Below are positions 56,029-63,666 of a stretch of 64,000 nt of DNA, piece after piece. Each line of letters starts with the position of its first letter. The first letter of the stretch is position 1. The notes under the pieces are model-generated. The model worked only from the letters and a program-made list of their open reading frames with translations, did not search any database and was not told the origin of the DNA. The DNA lies in the NCBI RefSeq assembly GCF_000238055.2, contig NZ_KE148312.1, positions 1,236,501 through 1,300,500 of the forward strand. Direction: 5' to 3'. This DNA comes from Oribacterium parvum ACB1 (GTDB lineage: Bacteria; Bacillota; Clostridia; Lachnospirales; Lachnospiraceae). Made by a program: the position numbers and the translations under genes.

Positions 56029-56098
56029 ACAGCTTTTTTCCCTTTTAAATAGAGAAAAGACTGCCGATAGAATAAGCAGTGCGTAGGAGAAGGAGACA

Positions 56099-56506
56099 AT
56101 GGCGGATTTCAGTAAACTCATGGAGAGAAAAGCAGCGGCGCTGAAATATGACAGTGAGAAAAATGGTGCACCCATGATTGTTGCGGCAGGAATGGGGCAT
56201 ATGGCGGAAAAAATCACGGAAACTGCCATGAAAGCAGGTGTGCCGGTGTATGAGGATGACAGTTTGGCGTCCTTGCTTACCCAGATGAAGCTGGGGGCAG
56301 AAATTCCGGAAGAGCTTTTTCAGGCAATTGTAGAGATCTATATTTATTTTTTAGGCTTTACGGGAGATGCAGAAAAAGATAAGGAAGAACAAGAAAAAAG
56401 AAGAGAGGAAAGACGGATTAGAGAGCTCCAAAAGAACGAAGCAGGGCAGGAGGAACAGTCCGGACAAGAGAAAGAAACGAAGGTACGGGAAAGACTCTCT
56501 TCTTAA
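56099..56506 (+). CDS. FlhB C-terminal-domain-like protein (YlqH/FhlB)
   Basis: 135 residues. KYDSEKNGAPMIVAAGMGHMAEKITETAMKAGVPVYEDDSLASLL matches the cytoplasmic C-terminal domain of the flagellar export switch FlhB, without the NPTH autocleavage site and membrane part. It probably substitutes for the released FlhB fragment in substrate switching. An added Glu/Arg-rich tail (residues 97-135) is unusual. AAGGAG ribosome-binding site. Confidence 0.88.
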   Translation: MADFSKLMERKAAALKYDSEKNGAPMIVAAGMGHMAEKITETAMKAGVPVYEDDSLASLLTQMKLGAEIPEELFQAIVEIYIYFLGFTGDAEKDKEEQEKRREERRIRELQKNEAGQEEQSGQEKETKVRERLSS

Positions 56507-56545
56507 GGTTTGCCTAAGGACAGGCATAGAAGAGCGAGGTTTAAA

Positions 56546-57940
56546 ATGAAGGAGCAGAGTATACGGAAGAGTTTTGTTCTCATAGTATGTCTTTTTTTTG
56601 TACTGTTTTTCCGGGAAAATGGTTTTGCGGCATCCTCTCCGATACGAAATATTCGGGTGAAAGTGCAATCCCGCCTGGAGCCCGGAGATAGTCCGGGAGA
56701 TATCCGAATCGAGGGAGCGGAGGCAGAAGCGCATGAAGTTGTTGCCATGGCAAAAGGGAGTAACTTTACCATTACAAAGGCGGAATGGGGTAGCGGGAAA
56801 AAGTCCTATGTAACCGTAGGTGATGAGCTTAAGGTAGTGCTGGTGCTTACTCCCGTGGATGTTACAACGAACTTCTTTCAGGCCGCCTATCACTCCGGAA
56901 CGTTCCATATAGAAGGCGGTTCTTACGTTTCCGCGAAACGAGAAGGAGATGATCTTCATCTTACTGTAAAACTGAAAGCGGTACAGGGAAGATACGATGC
57001 GCCTGTTTCCGTAGACTGGAATGCAAGAACACTCGGGCAGGTTTCCTGGACTCCCGGACAATCGGATTCACACAGCTACCAGGTTCAGCTTTTCCGAAAC
57101 GGAAATCGTATTTTTGAGCTGGCAAGACTGAATGCAACACAATACAATTTTTACCCCTATATGACGAAGGCGGGAAATTATACGGTACGGGTAAAAACGA
57201 TTCTGAAAAATGACAAAGAAAAAAATTATGCAGGAAGCAGTACATACAGCGAGTCTTCGGAGCTGGTAATTGACGATAGAGATGTATCGGATGGAAAAGG
57301 AAGAGTCGGAGACAAGGTTGTCAGCGGAACAGAAAAGAAGGTCGGTTGGGATAAGGATGGAAATGAGTATGTCTATCGCTTACCAAGCGGAGCACTTCTT
57401 ACCGGCTGGGGACATATCGGCGGCTACTGGTATTATTTTCGACCGGACGGGAAAATGGCAAAAAGATGGGAGAATGTAAACGGAAAGTGGTATTTCTTCC
57501 ATGAAAACGGAGACATGGCTGTCGGATGGATTAAAGACAATAACAACTGGTATTACCTTGTTCCGGATAACGAAGCCGTAAACGGACTGGTTTCCGGAGA
57601 GATGCTTGGGCAGGGTTGGCACATCATAAGCGGCAGATACTATTACATGGAAGAAAGCGGCAGAATGCATAAAGGCTGGCTACTTGATCAGGGGAGATGG
57701 TATTACTTAAATGAGCTGGAGAATTCGCTGGAAGGCGTCATGTTCAGCGGTTTTATGGTACGGAATGAGAAGACCTATTATTTGAACAGTAACGGAGCTA
57801 TGGAAACGGGCTGGGTCTCCATAGACGGAAACTGGTATTATTTTCAGAAAGAAAGCGGGGAAATGCTTAGGAATACCTGGGTAGACGGTTTCCCCTTAAA
57901 TGCGGACGGTATATTAGATGAAAACAGCTTTAGGCGATAG
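56546..57940 (+). CDS. Secreted protein with choline-binding-type repeats, first of two
   Basis: 464 residues. Signal peptide 1-28 ends near GFAAS. Residues about 30-235 form beta domains, the second like fibronectin type III (SVDWNARTLGQVSW to AGNYTVRVKTI). From about 285 on, six to seven aromatic repeats (GYWYYF, GKWYFF, NWYYL, RYYYM, RWYYL, NWYYF spaced about 20 residues) match the choline-binding/glucan-binding repeat family that holds proteins to phosphocholine-decorated teichoic acid. LicD genes 4-6 kb away could supply that decoration. ATG 56546; ribosome-binding site weak. Confidence 0.82.
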   Translation: MKEQSIRKSFVLIVCLFFVLFFRENGFAASSPIRNIRVKVQSRLEPGDSPGDIRIEGAEAEAHEVVAMAKGSNFTITKAEWGSGKKSYVTVGDELKVVLVLTPVDVTTNFFQAAYHSGTFHIEGGSYVSAKREGDDLHLTVKLKAVQGRYDAPVSVDWNARTLGQVSWTPGQSDSHSYQVQLFRNGNRIFELARLNATQYNFYPYMTKAGNYTVRVKTILKNDKEKNYAGSSTYSESSELVIDDRDVSDGKGRVGDKVVSGTEKKVGWDKDGNEYVYRLPSGALLTGWGHIGGYWYYFRPDGKMAKRWENVNGKWYFFHENGDMAVGWIKDNNNWYYLVPDNEAVNGLVSGEMLGQGWHIISGRYYYMEESGRMHKGWLLDQGRWYYLNELENSLEGVMFSGFMVRNEKTYYLNSNGAMETGWVSIDGNWYYFQKESGEMLRNTWVDGFPLNADGILDENSFRR

Positions 57941-58099
57941 ATGAAGAAGGAACCCTTCTTATCCGCTGAACTTGCTTATAGTTTTTTCCCTTTCGTCGAT
58001 GTAAAGAAGAAGGAAACGAAAGAGATACGGCTCTTTTAGACAAGCTGAATGAGCCGTGCTAAAAGGCAAGGGACCTGCCGGATAATGAAGGAGAAGGAT

Positions 58100-59404
58100 A
58101 TGAAAAAGGGGAAGAAGAAGGCTTTAGGAACGTGGGAACTTCGGGTTTTGGAGTTTACGGAAAAGCTGATTCTGCTTCTCCTTTTAATTTGGCTGATTTT
58201 AATTCCTTTCAGTAACAATGCAAGGGCGGCAGAATCGACGGTCATTGAGACGATTAAAGTCAATTTTGCAAGTCGGTTTGGAGATCAGGAGGAAATCGTT
58301 CCCCCTGATGTTACTGTCTCTGACAACGATGTCGAGATTACGGATGTGCATTACCGAAAGGACTATGATTACTGGGTTCCGGGGCAGAAGGTAAGAGTGG
58401 AAATCCTTTTGCATGCAAAAGAGGGAAAGGTATTTTCCGCTGTGATTAACCGCTCCAAAGTAGGAGTCAGCGGTGCAAATTTCGTAGAAGCAAAGCTCAT
58501 AAAAGGGAATAATCTGTTGGTCAAGGCGGATTATATCCCGATGATGGTTCTTGGTAATGTAAGCTATGCAGCTTGGAATGGTGCACACTCGATGGGAATC
58601 TGGGATAAAGTTCGTTTTGCTCCATCCTATACGGTAGCACTCTATGGAGATAATAAGCTGGTACAGGAATTTAAAGGGGTCAAAACCAGTTTTTTTGACT
58701 TCGGAAAATATATGAAGGACAAGAGGAAAACCTATTACTACGAAGTCAAGGCAGCACCTCTTACGGAAGAGCAGAAGAAATATTTAAAAGAAGGACAATA
58801 TGTCATAGCCACAACAGATGAGGTGCCGGAGCCTGCAGGAAGCGGACCTGAGCTTGAACCGGAGCAAAGCATTGAAGACTATTTAAGCGAAGGAAATGGA
58901 GTAGAGCCCAATTCTTGGCGCTATGTGGGGAGACGCTGGTACTTTTTGGATGCATCCTGTCGAGTCAAGAAAGGCTGGCTGGAAAGAAGCGGAGAATGGT
59001 TTTTCTTAAATCCGAAGAGCGGTGCAATGGAGACCGGTCTCGTAGAGACAGGAAAAGATAAATTTGCTTACTTCCGGGATGACGGAGTGATGCTAAGCAA
59101 TACTTGGGTGCATTACGGACCGGATGTGTGGTATCTCTTCGGGCAGGACGGATACATGATAAACGGTTGGTGGAAGAACAGCCGGGGAGATTGGTTTTAC
59201 TTGAATCCCGAATTCAAAGGAAGGATGCATATCGGTTGGTTAAAATATAAAGAAGACTGGTACTACCTTGATAAAAACGGAGCCATGCTAAGAGGCTTCC
59301 AGAATATCAACGGAAAAACCTATTTCTTTGTCGAAGACGGGAAAATGCTTAGCAATACCGATGTGGAAGGAAGACATTTAGGCGCCGACGGAGCCGCAAC
59401 ATAG
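58100..59404 (+). CDS. Secreted protein with choline-binding-type repeats, second copy
   Basis: 434 residues, paralogue of the preceding gene: a cytoplasmic basic start, signal helix (KLILLLLLIWLILIPF), matching N-terminal domain (VIETIKVNFASRFGDQEEI against the paralogue's PIRNIRVKVQSRLEPGD), a second beta domain, a linker, and five to six aromatic repeats (RWYFL, EWFFL, WYLFG, DWFYL, DWYYL, KTYFF). ATG 58100 follows AAGGAGAAGG. A perfect 7-bp hairpin (58028-58058, ACGGCTC/GAGCCGT) lies in the gap between paralogues. Likely a tandem duplication serving the cell surface near the flagella. Confidence 0.82.
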   Translation: MKKGKKKALGTWELRVLEFTEKLILLLLLIWLILIPFSNNARAAESTVIETIKVNFASRFGDQEEIVPPDVTVSDNDVEITDVHYRKDYDYWVPGQKVRVEILLHAKEGKVFSAVINRSKVGVSGANFVEAKLIKGNNLLVKADYIPMMVLGNVSYAAWNGAHSMGIWDKVRFAPSYTVALYGDNKLVQEFKGVKTSFFDFGKYMKDKRKTYYYEVKAAPLTEEQKKYLKEGQYVIATTDEVPEPAGSGPELEPEQSIEDYLSEGNGVEPNSWRYVGRRWYFLDASCRVKKGWLERSGEWFFLNPKSGAMETGLVETGKDKFAYFRDDGVMLSNTWVHYGPDVWYLFGQDGYMINGWWKNSRGDWFYLNPEFKGRMHIGWLKYKEDWYYLDKNGAMLRGFQNINGKTYFFVEDGKMLSNTDVEGRHLGADGAAT

Positions 59405-59417
59405 GACAGCGGCGTCG

Positions 59418-59623
59418 ATTTCATGATTTTTTTGTTTGATTTTATTGATGAAAGCCTCTTGTCTCACCTAATGAAAAAGCGTTTGGAGACGCCGGCACTT
59501 GCAGAGAACGAGTGTGAGCGAAGTTCGATGCTTAGTGTCCGTTTCGTCGGAATCGAGCGAGAGCGTCTTTTGAATAGGTGGGACAAGAGGATGATCTGCA
59601 AACATTGAAAAAAATCATGAAAT
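59418..59623 (+). repeat. Interspersed structured element, copy 4
   Basis: Arms of about 55 bases pair across the element: outer ATTTCATGATTTTTT (from 59418) with AAAAAAATCATGAAAT (59608-59623), then CCTCTTGTCTCACCTA (59455-59470) with TAGGTGGGACAAGAGG (59575-59590). Core pieces: GCACTTG 59495-59501, hairpin 59506-59526 (arms GAAC/GTTC, GUGA loop), CTTAGTGTCCG at 59531-59541 and CGAGCGAGAGCG 59554-59565. Core nearly matches copy 2. It fills the gap between the second choline-binding-type gene and the lytic transglycosylase. Confidence 0.88.
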
Positions 59624-59635
59624 AGAAATATCCGC

Positions 59636-59663
59636 TTATCTTTGCGGCAAATTCTGTCGATAC
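59636..59663 (+). promoter_or_regulatory. Weak sigma-28-like promoter before the lytic transglycosylase
   Basis: TTATCTTT, 12-base spacer, GTCGATAC; partial match to the sigma-28 consensus. Plausible because the downstream gene lies in the flagellar cluster. Confidence 0.35.
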
Positions 59664-59705
59664 AATTGTAATTCGTTTGGAATACTAGGAGAAGGAGTTA
59701 TTAAG

Positions 59706-60614
59706 ATGGATTTATTTCCTTTACAAAGTGGACTACAGGGAGTGGTAAGGGGAGTGCAGAACAATCCGATACAGGGTCTGTCCCAAGCCGGGGACGCGCT
59801 GTCTTTTCGGAATGTCCTTTCCACTACGGTGAGAGAGGGAAGCCTGCAGGGAACGAATGCGTTTACCAAAGCGAGTGCTCTTCCGGGAAGGGCTGCACAA
59901 TATGAGTCTATTTTCGACGAAGCGAGTCGAACCTATGGGGTATCGAAGTCGCTTCTTCTTGCCGTAGCAAAACAGGAATCCAATTTCAACCCCAATTCCG
60001 TTTCCCATGCGGGAGCACAGGGAATCATGCAGCTTATGCCCGGCACGGCAAAAACACTGGGGGTGAAGAATGCCTTTGATCCTTATGAAAATATCATGGG
60101 AGGAGCAAAGCTTCTTCGGGACAATATCAAGAGCTTCGGTTCTGTTCCGCTTGCCCTTGCCGCATACAATGCCGGTCCCGGGGCAGTGAAGAAGTATGGC
60201 GGAGTACCGCCTTATAAAGAGACACAGGACTATGTCAGAAAAATCATGGCTGACCTCGGAGACAATGCGTATCAGGCAAAAAGCCACTTTAATTATAAGG
60301 GAGATCAGGGAGGAAGCAGTTCAGCTTATTCCGAAAGCAACTTGGGACTCGGAGGAGGGAATGGAATTTTCGGAAACAATTCGCTCTTGTCGTTCTTGGG
60401 TTCCTCCGGAGGAAACTCTCTTCTTCTTTCCGGTGTGATGCAGTCTCTTCTTACGCAGAGTCTGCTACAGGGAAGACAAAGAGAAGCGGCAGCAGGGGAT
60501 GGAGACAATTCTACCGTGACCTTGGACAGGCAGAGTTTTCAGAGCTTGGTATCGTTATTGCAGATTCAGATGATGATGCCGGCTCGAATAGGTGAAACGG
60601 GAGAACGGATATAA
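59706..60614 (+). CDS. Lytic transglycosylase (SLT family), flagellum-associated
   Basis: 302 residues. The SLT domain spans about 65-190 with catalytic Glu91 in AVAKQESNFNP, then GAQGIMQLMPGTAKTLG and ALAAYNAGPGAVKKYGG. No signal peptide: such flagellar lysozymes (FlgJ-like) leave through the flagellar export channel, and the N-terminal 55 residues and Gly/Ser-rich C-terminus are consistent with this. It would open peptidoglycan for rod passage. AGGAGAAGGAG precedes the ATG. PilZ gene follows. Confidence 0.9.
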   Translation: MDLFPLQSGLQGVVRGVQNNPIQGLSQAGDALSFRNVLSTTVREGSLQGTNAFTKASALPGRAAQYESIFDEASRTYGVSKSLLLAVAKQESNFNPNSVSHAGAQGIMQLMPGTAKTLGVKNAFDPYENIMGGAKLLRDNIKSFGSVPLALAAYNAGPGAVKKYGGVPPYKETQDYVRKIMADLGDNAYQAKSHFNYKGDQGGSSSAYSESNLGLGGGNGIFGNNSLLSFLGSSGGNSLLLSGVMQSLLTQSLLQGRQREAAAGDGDNSTVTLDRQSFQSLVSLLQIQMMMPARIGETGERI

Positions 60615-60618
60615 AGCA

Positions 60619-60645
60619 GAGGAAAAAGGAGAACTCCTCTTTTTG
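60619..60645 (+). terminator. Weak terminator-like hairpin after the transglycosylase
   Basis: 6-bp stem AGAGGA/TCCTCT with a TTTTT tail just past the gene. Confidence 0.45.
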
Positions 60646-60670
60646 AAATTAAGAAAGGAAGGAGCAGATT

Positions 60671-61312
60671 ATGGTTTTACGGGACTGTAAAAAGGGAATG
60701 GTGCACTGGCCGGAGGGAGATAGAAATATTCCCGTACTGGTCGAAAAAAATGATGAGGAAATCATTCTTTATTTTAAGGGATATAAGTTCGAAGACAGAC
60801 GCTTTATTTCGGAGATTGACTTTTATGACCTGCAAAAGGGCATGATAGTGACACTCTCCGAAGTTCTTATGCGTAAAAATCCGGCCTTTCCGGAAAGCCC
60901 CTATCCATGGATCGGAGTTTGCGAGGTACAGGAGGTTCTCCGTATCGTGCAAAGACAGAACGACGTCCGTGTATCTGTTGCGATGGAGCTTCCCTTTGTA
61001 AAAGAGACAGAGCCGGATGCAGAAGATGGAGAAAGCGAGGAACTCCACTTCTTCGGCGTTATCCGAAACCTAAGTGCCGGCGGTATTTTTATGGAAAGTT
61101 CGGAACCTTTGAAAGAAGATGATATTGTACGCTTCCGCTATCGCTTCGATAAAGAAGACCGGGAATTAAAGCTTGTGGTAGTTTGGATGAAAGCTGCCGA
61201 AAACGGAAACTTCGGCTACGGGCTTCGTTTTCTCCGGATGAGCCTTGGGATGGAATCGGAAGTGCGGAATCATGTGTTCAAACTGATTTCCGAAAATGCG
61301 AAGAAGAAGTAG
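60671..61312 (+). CDS. PilZ-domain protein (YcgR-like), predicted c-di-GMP receptor
   Basis: 213 residues: an N-terminal YcgR-N-like barrel (1-90) and a C-terminal PilZ domain. The ligand signature reads QRQNDVRV (residues 94-101) followed by NLSAGGIF (133-140). Compared with the usual QRRxxxRV one Arg is Gln, which may weaken binding; the second half N/DxSxxGG is intact. Relatives brake flagellar rotation when c-di-GMP rises. GGAAGGAG ribosome-binding site. Last gene of the flagellar run. Confidence 0.88.
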   Translation: MVLRDCKKGMVHWPEGDRNIPVLVEKNDEEIILYFKGYKFEDRRFISEIDFYDLQKGMIVTLSEVLMRKNPAFPESPYPWIGVCEVQEVLRIVQRQNDVRVSVAMELPFVKETEPDAEDGESEELHFFGVIRNLSAGGIFMESSEPLKEDDIVRFRYRFDKEDRELKLVVVWMKAAENGNFGYGLRFLRMSLGMESEVRNHVFKLISENAKKK

Positions 61313-61369
61313 GGGAAGGATACCGCTATATCTGTAGTTCAAGTTTTAACTTTTGTGAGGGAGAACAAA

Positions 61370-61585
61370 GTGAAACTTTCTTTAACAATGATTATCAAAA
61401 ATGAAAGCCGTTGCATAGAGCGTTGCCTAAAGGCAATTATACCTTATGTAGACATGGTAGTGCTCTGTGACACAGGTTCTACGGATGGAACCCTGGAAAT
61501 TTGCAAGGCGTGGGAGGATAGGAAGTTCTTCCATGTTTTTTCTATTCCCTGGGAGAAGGATTTTTCAAAGGTGAGAAAACAATAA
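61370..61585 (+). pseudogene. Truncated glycosyltransferase family 2 fragment
   Basis: 71 codons from GTG 61370 (preceded by GAGGGAG). LSLTMIIKNESRCIERCLKAI, VLCDTGSTDGT and the end FSIPWEKDFSKVRK correspond to the first fifth of a GT2 enzyme of the tetratricopeptide-linked kind, which continues past DFSxARN. The frame stops precisely there. It is probably a remnant left by recombination that brought in the LicD genes. Unlikely to be active. Confidence 0.7.
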
Positions 61586-61620
61586 ATTGTCCAACGAGAT
61601 AAGGAAAATAAAGGAGTAAG

Positions 61621-63594
61621 ATGGAATTTACAAGAGAGTTTTTCTATGATGAAGTACGAGATGGGTTTTATATTCCGGGGATAGTTAAAAGATTGTGGGG
61701 GGCCGGACTTACAATTTTATCTGAGATTGATAGGATTTGTAAAAAATATAATATTCCTTATTATGCAGATGGCGGAACACTTCTTGGAGCAGTGCGGGAC
61801 GGTCAATTTATCCCTTGGGATGATGATATAGATATCATTATGAGAAGGGAAGATTTTAAGAGATTCAGCCTGTTTGCCAAGAAAGAACTGCCTGCAGAAT
61901 TGGACTTGGAATCCTTGGAGTTAAACACAGAGTATTCCAACTTTACTGCACATCTAGGGAAAAAAAATACGGATTTTCGACCGGAATTACTTAGAAAATA
62001 TCAAGAATATCCCTATCCGGAAACGATAGATATTTTTATCTTGGATGAACTTGCTCAGAACCCTGAAGATGAAGAGTTTAGAGAAAAAGTCTTAAAAATG
62101 TTAGGGGGAATTCTTAAATACGATGAAAAATATGGAAAAACGGAACAATTGCTGGAAGAGTTAGAAGAGATAGAAAACGTATTGAAAATCCGTTTTGATA
62201 GGGAGAAATCACTGAAAGAACAATTGTTCCGTGTTATGGATAGGGTATGTCAGGAGTTTAATGGTACTGGAAGTGACATGCTTGCGATAGTCCCTTGGAT
62301 CGCCTATTTTGGCATATATAGTTATCCTCGATCTGCCTTTGAAAAAAGCAATAGGATTCCCTTTTGTAATACTGAAGTTCCGGCTCCGATAGGGTATGAT
62401 ACGGTACTTCGTGCTGAATATGGAGATTACCATAAAAAGGTAAAAGCCGGAGGCTTACATGCCTATTCTTATTTTAAGATTTGTGAAGATGAACTCAGAG
62501 AGAAACTCAAGGAAGGGTGGATTTTTACTTATCACTTTTCAGAAAAAGATTTGGAGCACCCCGTTGTAGAGAATTTCCGAAATCTCATCATAAGGACAGT
62601 AGAAGAGTTTACCGGTCTTCATAAGGAACTCTTTTATACTTATACAAAGAGAGATATTCCCGGCTGTCTTTCGGATATTTCTAATCTGCAGGAACAGGCC
62701 ATTGTGTTGGGAAAGGCGATAGAACGGAAAAAAGGAGAACAAGTAGTTTCCATTTCCGTAATAGAGCAATACTGTGAAGCACTGTATGAGGCTTATATGG
62801 CATTGAGTGAACTATTGCCTATGGAAGATTTATCTATTTTATCCGCTACAGTACATAAGGAATTAAAGCAAAAATTGAAAAAACCGGGATATTACTTAAA
62901 GAAATTGCGCTCCGCTTTAGAAAAGGACTTCAAGAGACAGGTGGTGTTTCTTCCGCATAGTGCCAAGCATTTTGAAAGCCTTCGCCCTTTAGTGGATGCG
63001 CTTCTACAGGCGGGGGATACGGAATGTAAGATTATTCCGATTCCCTACTATGATCGGTATGGAGACGGAAGCTTGAAAGAGATGCACTATGAAGGGGATA
63101 ACTTCCCCAAGGAATATGAAATCACAGATTATAGGCACTACAACTTTGCAACAGAGCTTCCGGATTGTATCGTAATCAATTCGCCATACGATCAGTTTAA
63201 CCAGGTGTGGGCGGTGCATTCCGCTTTTTATAGTCGGGAAATGAAAAAATATACGAATAAGCTGGTGTATATTCCCTGGTTTGTAACCGACGAAATCAAT
63301 CCGAAGGACGAAGAAGACGGAAAAGCCTTTCACAATATGAAATACTATGTGGAAGTGCCCGGTATTTTTCATTCCGATCTAAGTATAGTGCAATCAGAAG
63401 GGATGAAAAAAGCTTATCTTGCTAAAATAGCGGAGTTTGCGGGAAAAGATATCCGAAAAAAGATGAGTAAAAAGATATCCGGAGCAGGCTCTTGTCTTCT
63501 GGGTGAGAAAGAAGGGCAGGGAGTCAAGGAAGTAGTGGAGTGTTTTAGAAGATTTCTATTCGCATCGAATAAAAATATTGTGTCCAAAGCTTGA
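61621..63594 (+). CDS. LicD-family phosphotransferase fused to a CDP-glycerol-transferase-like domain
   Basis: 657 residues. LicD domain at about 25-300, with GGTLLGAVR (51-59) and the catalytic metal motif DDDID (67-71): enzymes of this family transfer phosphocholine or phosphoribitol to surface sugars. A helical linker follows, then from about residue 440 a second domain (VVFLPHSAKHFESLRPLVDAL, IPIPYYDRYGDGSLKEMHYEG, IVINSPYDQFNQVWAVHSAFYS, LVYIPWFVTDEI) resembling the N-terminal half of CDP-glycerol glycerophosphotransferase-type proteins. AAAGGAG ribosome-binding site. A paralogue follows. Ties in with the choline-binding-type proteins upstream. Confidence 0.82.
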   Translation: MEFTREFFYDEVRDGFYIPGIVKRLWGAGLTILSEIDRICKKYNIPYYADGGTLLGAVRDGQFIPWDDDIDIIMRREDFKRFSLFAKKELPAELDLESLELNTEYSNFTAHLGKKNTDFRPELLRKYQEYPYPETIDIFILDELAQNPEDEEFREKVLKMLGGILKYDEKYGKTEQLLEELEEIENVLKIRFDREKSLKEQLFRVMDRVCQEFNGTGSDMLAIVPWIAYFGIYSYPRSAFEKSNRIPFCNTEVPAPIGYDTVLRAEYGDYHKKVKAGGLHAYSYFKICEDELREKLKEGWIFTYHFSEKDLEHPVVENFRNLIIRTVEEFTGLHKELFYTYTKRDIPGCLSDISNLQEQAIVLGKAIERKKGEQVVSISVIEQYCEALYEAYMALSELLPMEDLSILSATVHKELKQKLKKPGYYLKKLRSALEKDFKRQVVFLPHSAKHFESLRPLVDALLQAGDTECKIIPIPYYDRYGDGSLKEMHYEGDNFPKEYEITDYRHYNFATELPDCIVINSPYDQFNQVWAVHSAFYSREMKKYTNKLVYIPWFVTDEINPKDEEDGKAFHNMKYYVEVPGIFHSDLSIVQSEGMKKAYLAKIAEFAGKDIRKKMSKKISGAGSCLLGEKEGQGVKEVVECFRRFLFASNKNIVSKA

Positions 63595-63666
63595 GATTTC
63601 TCTTTTTAAGATTTTCGTAGAATGAAGAAAGCAATCCAATATAGAGAAATGCAAAGAAGGAGTATT

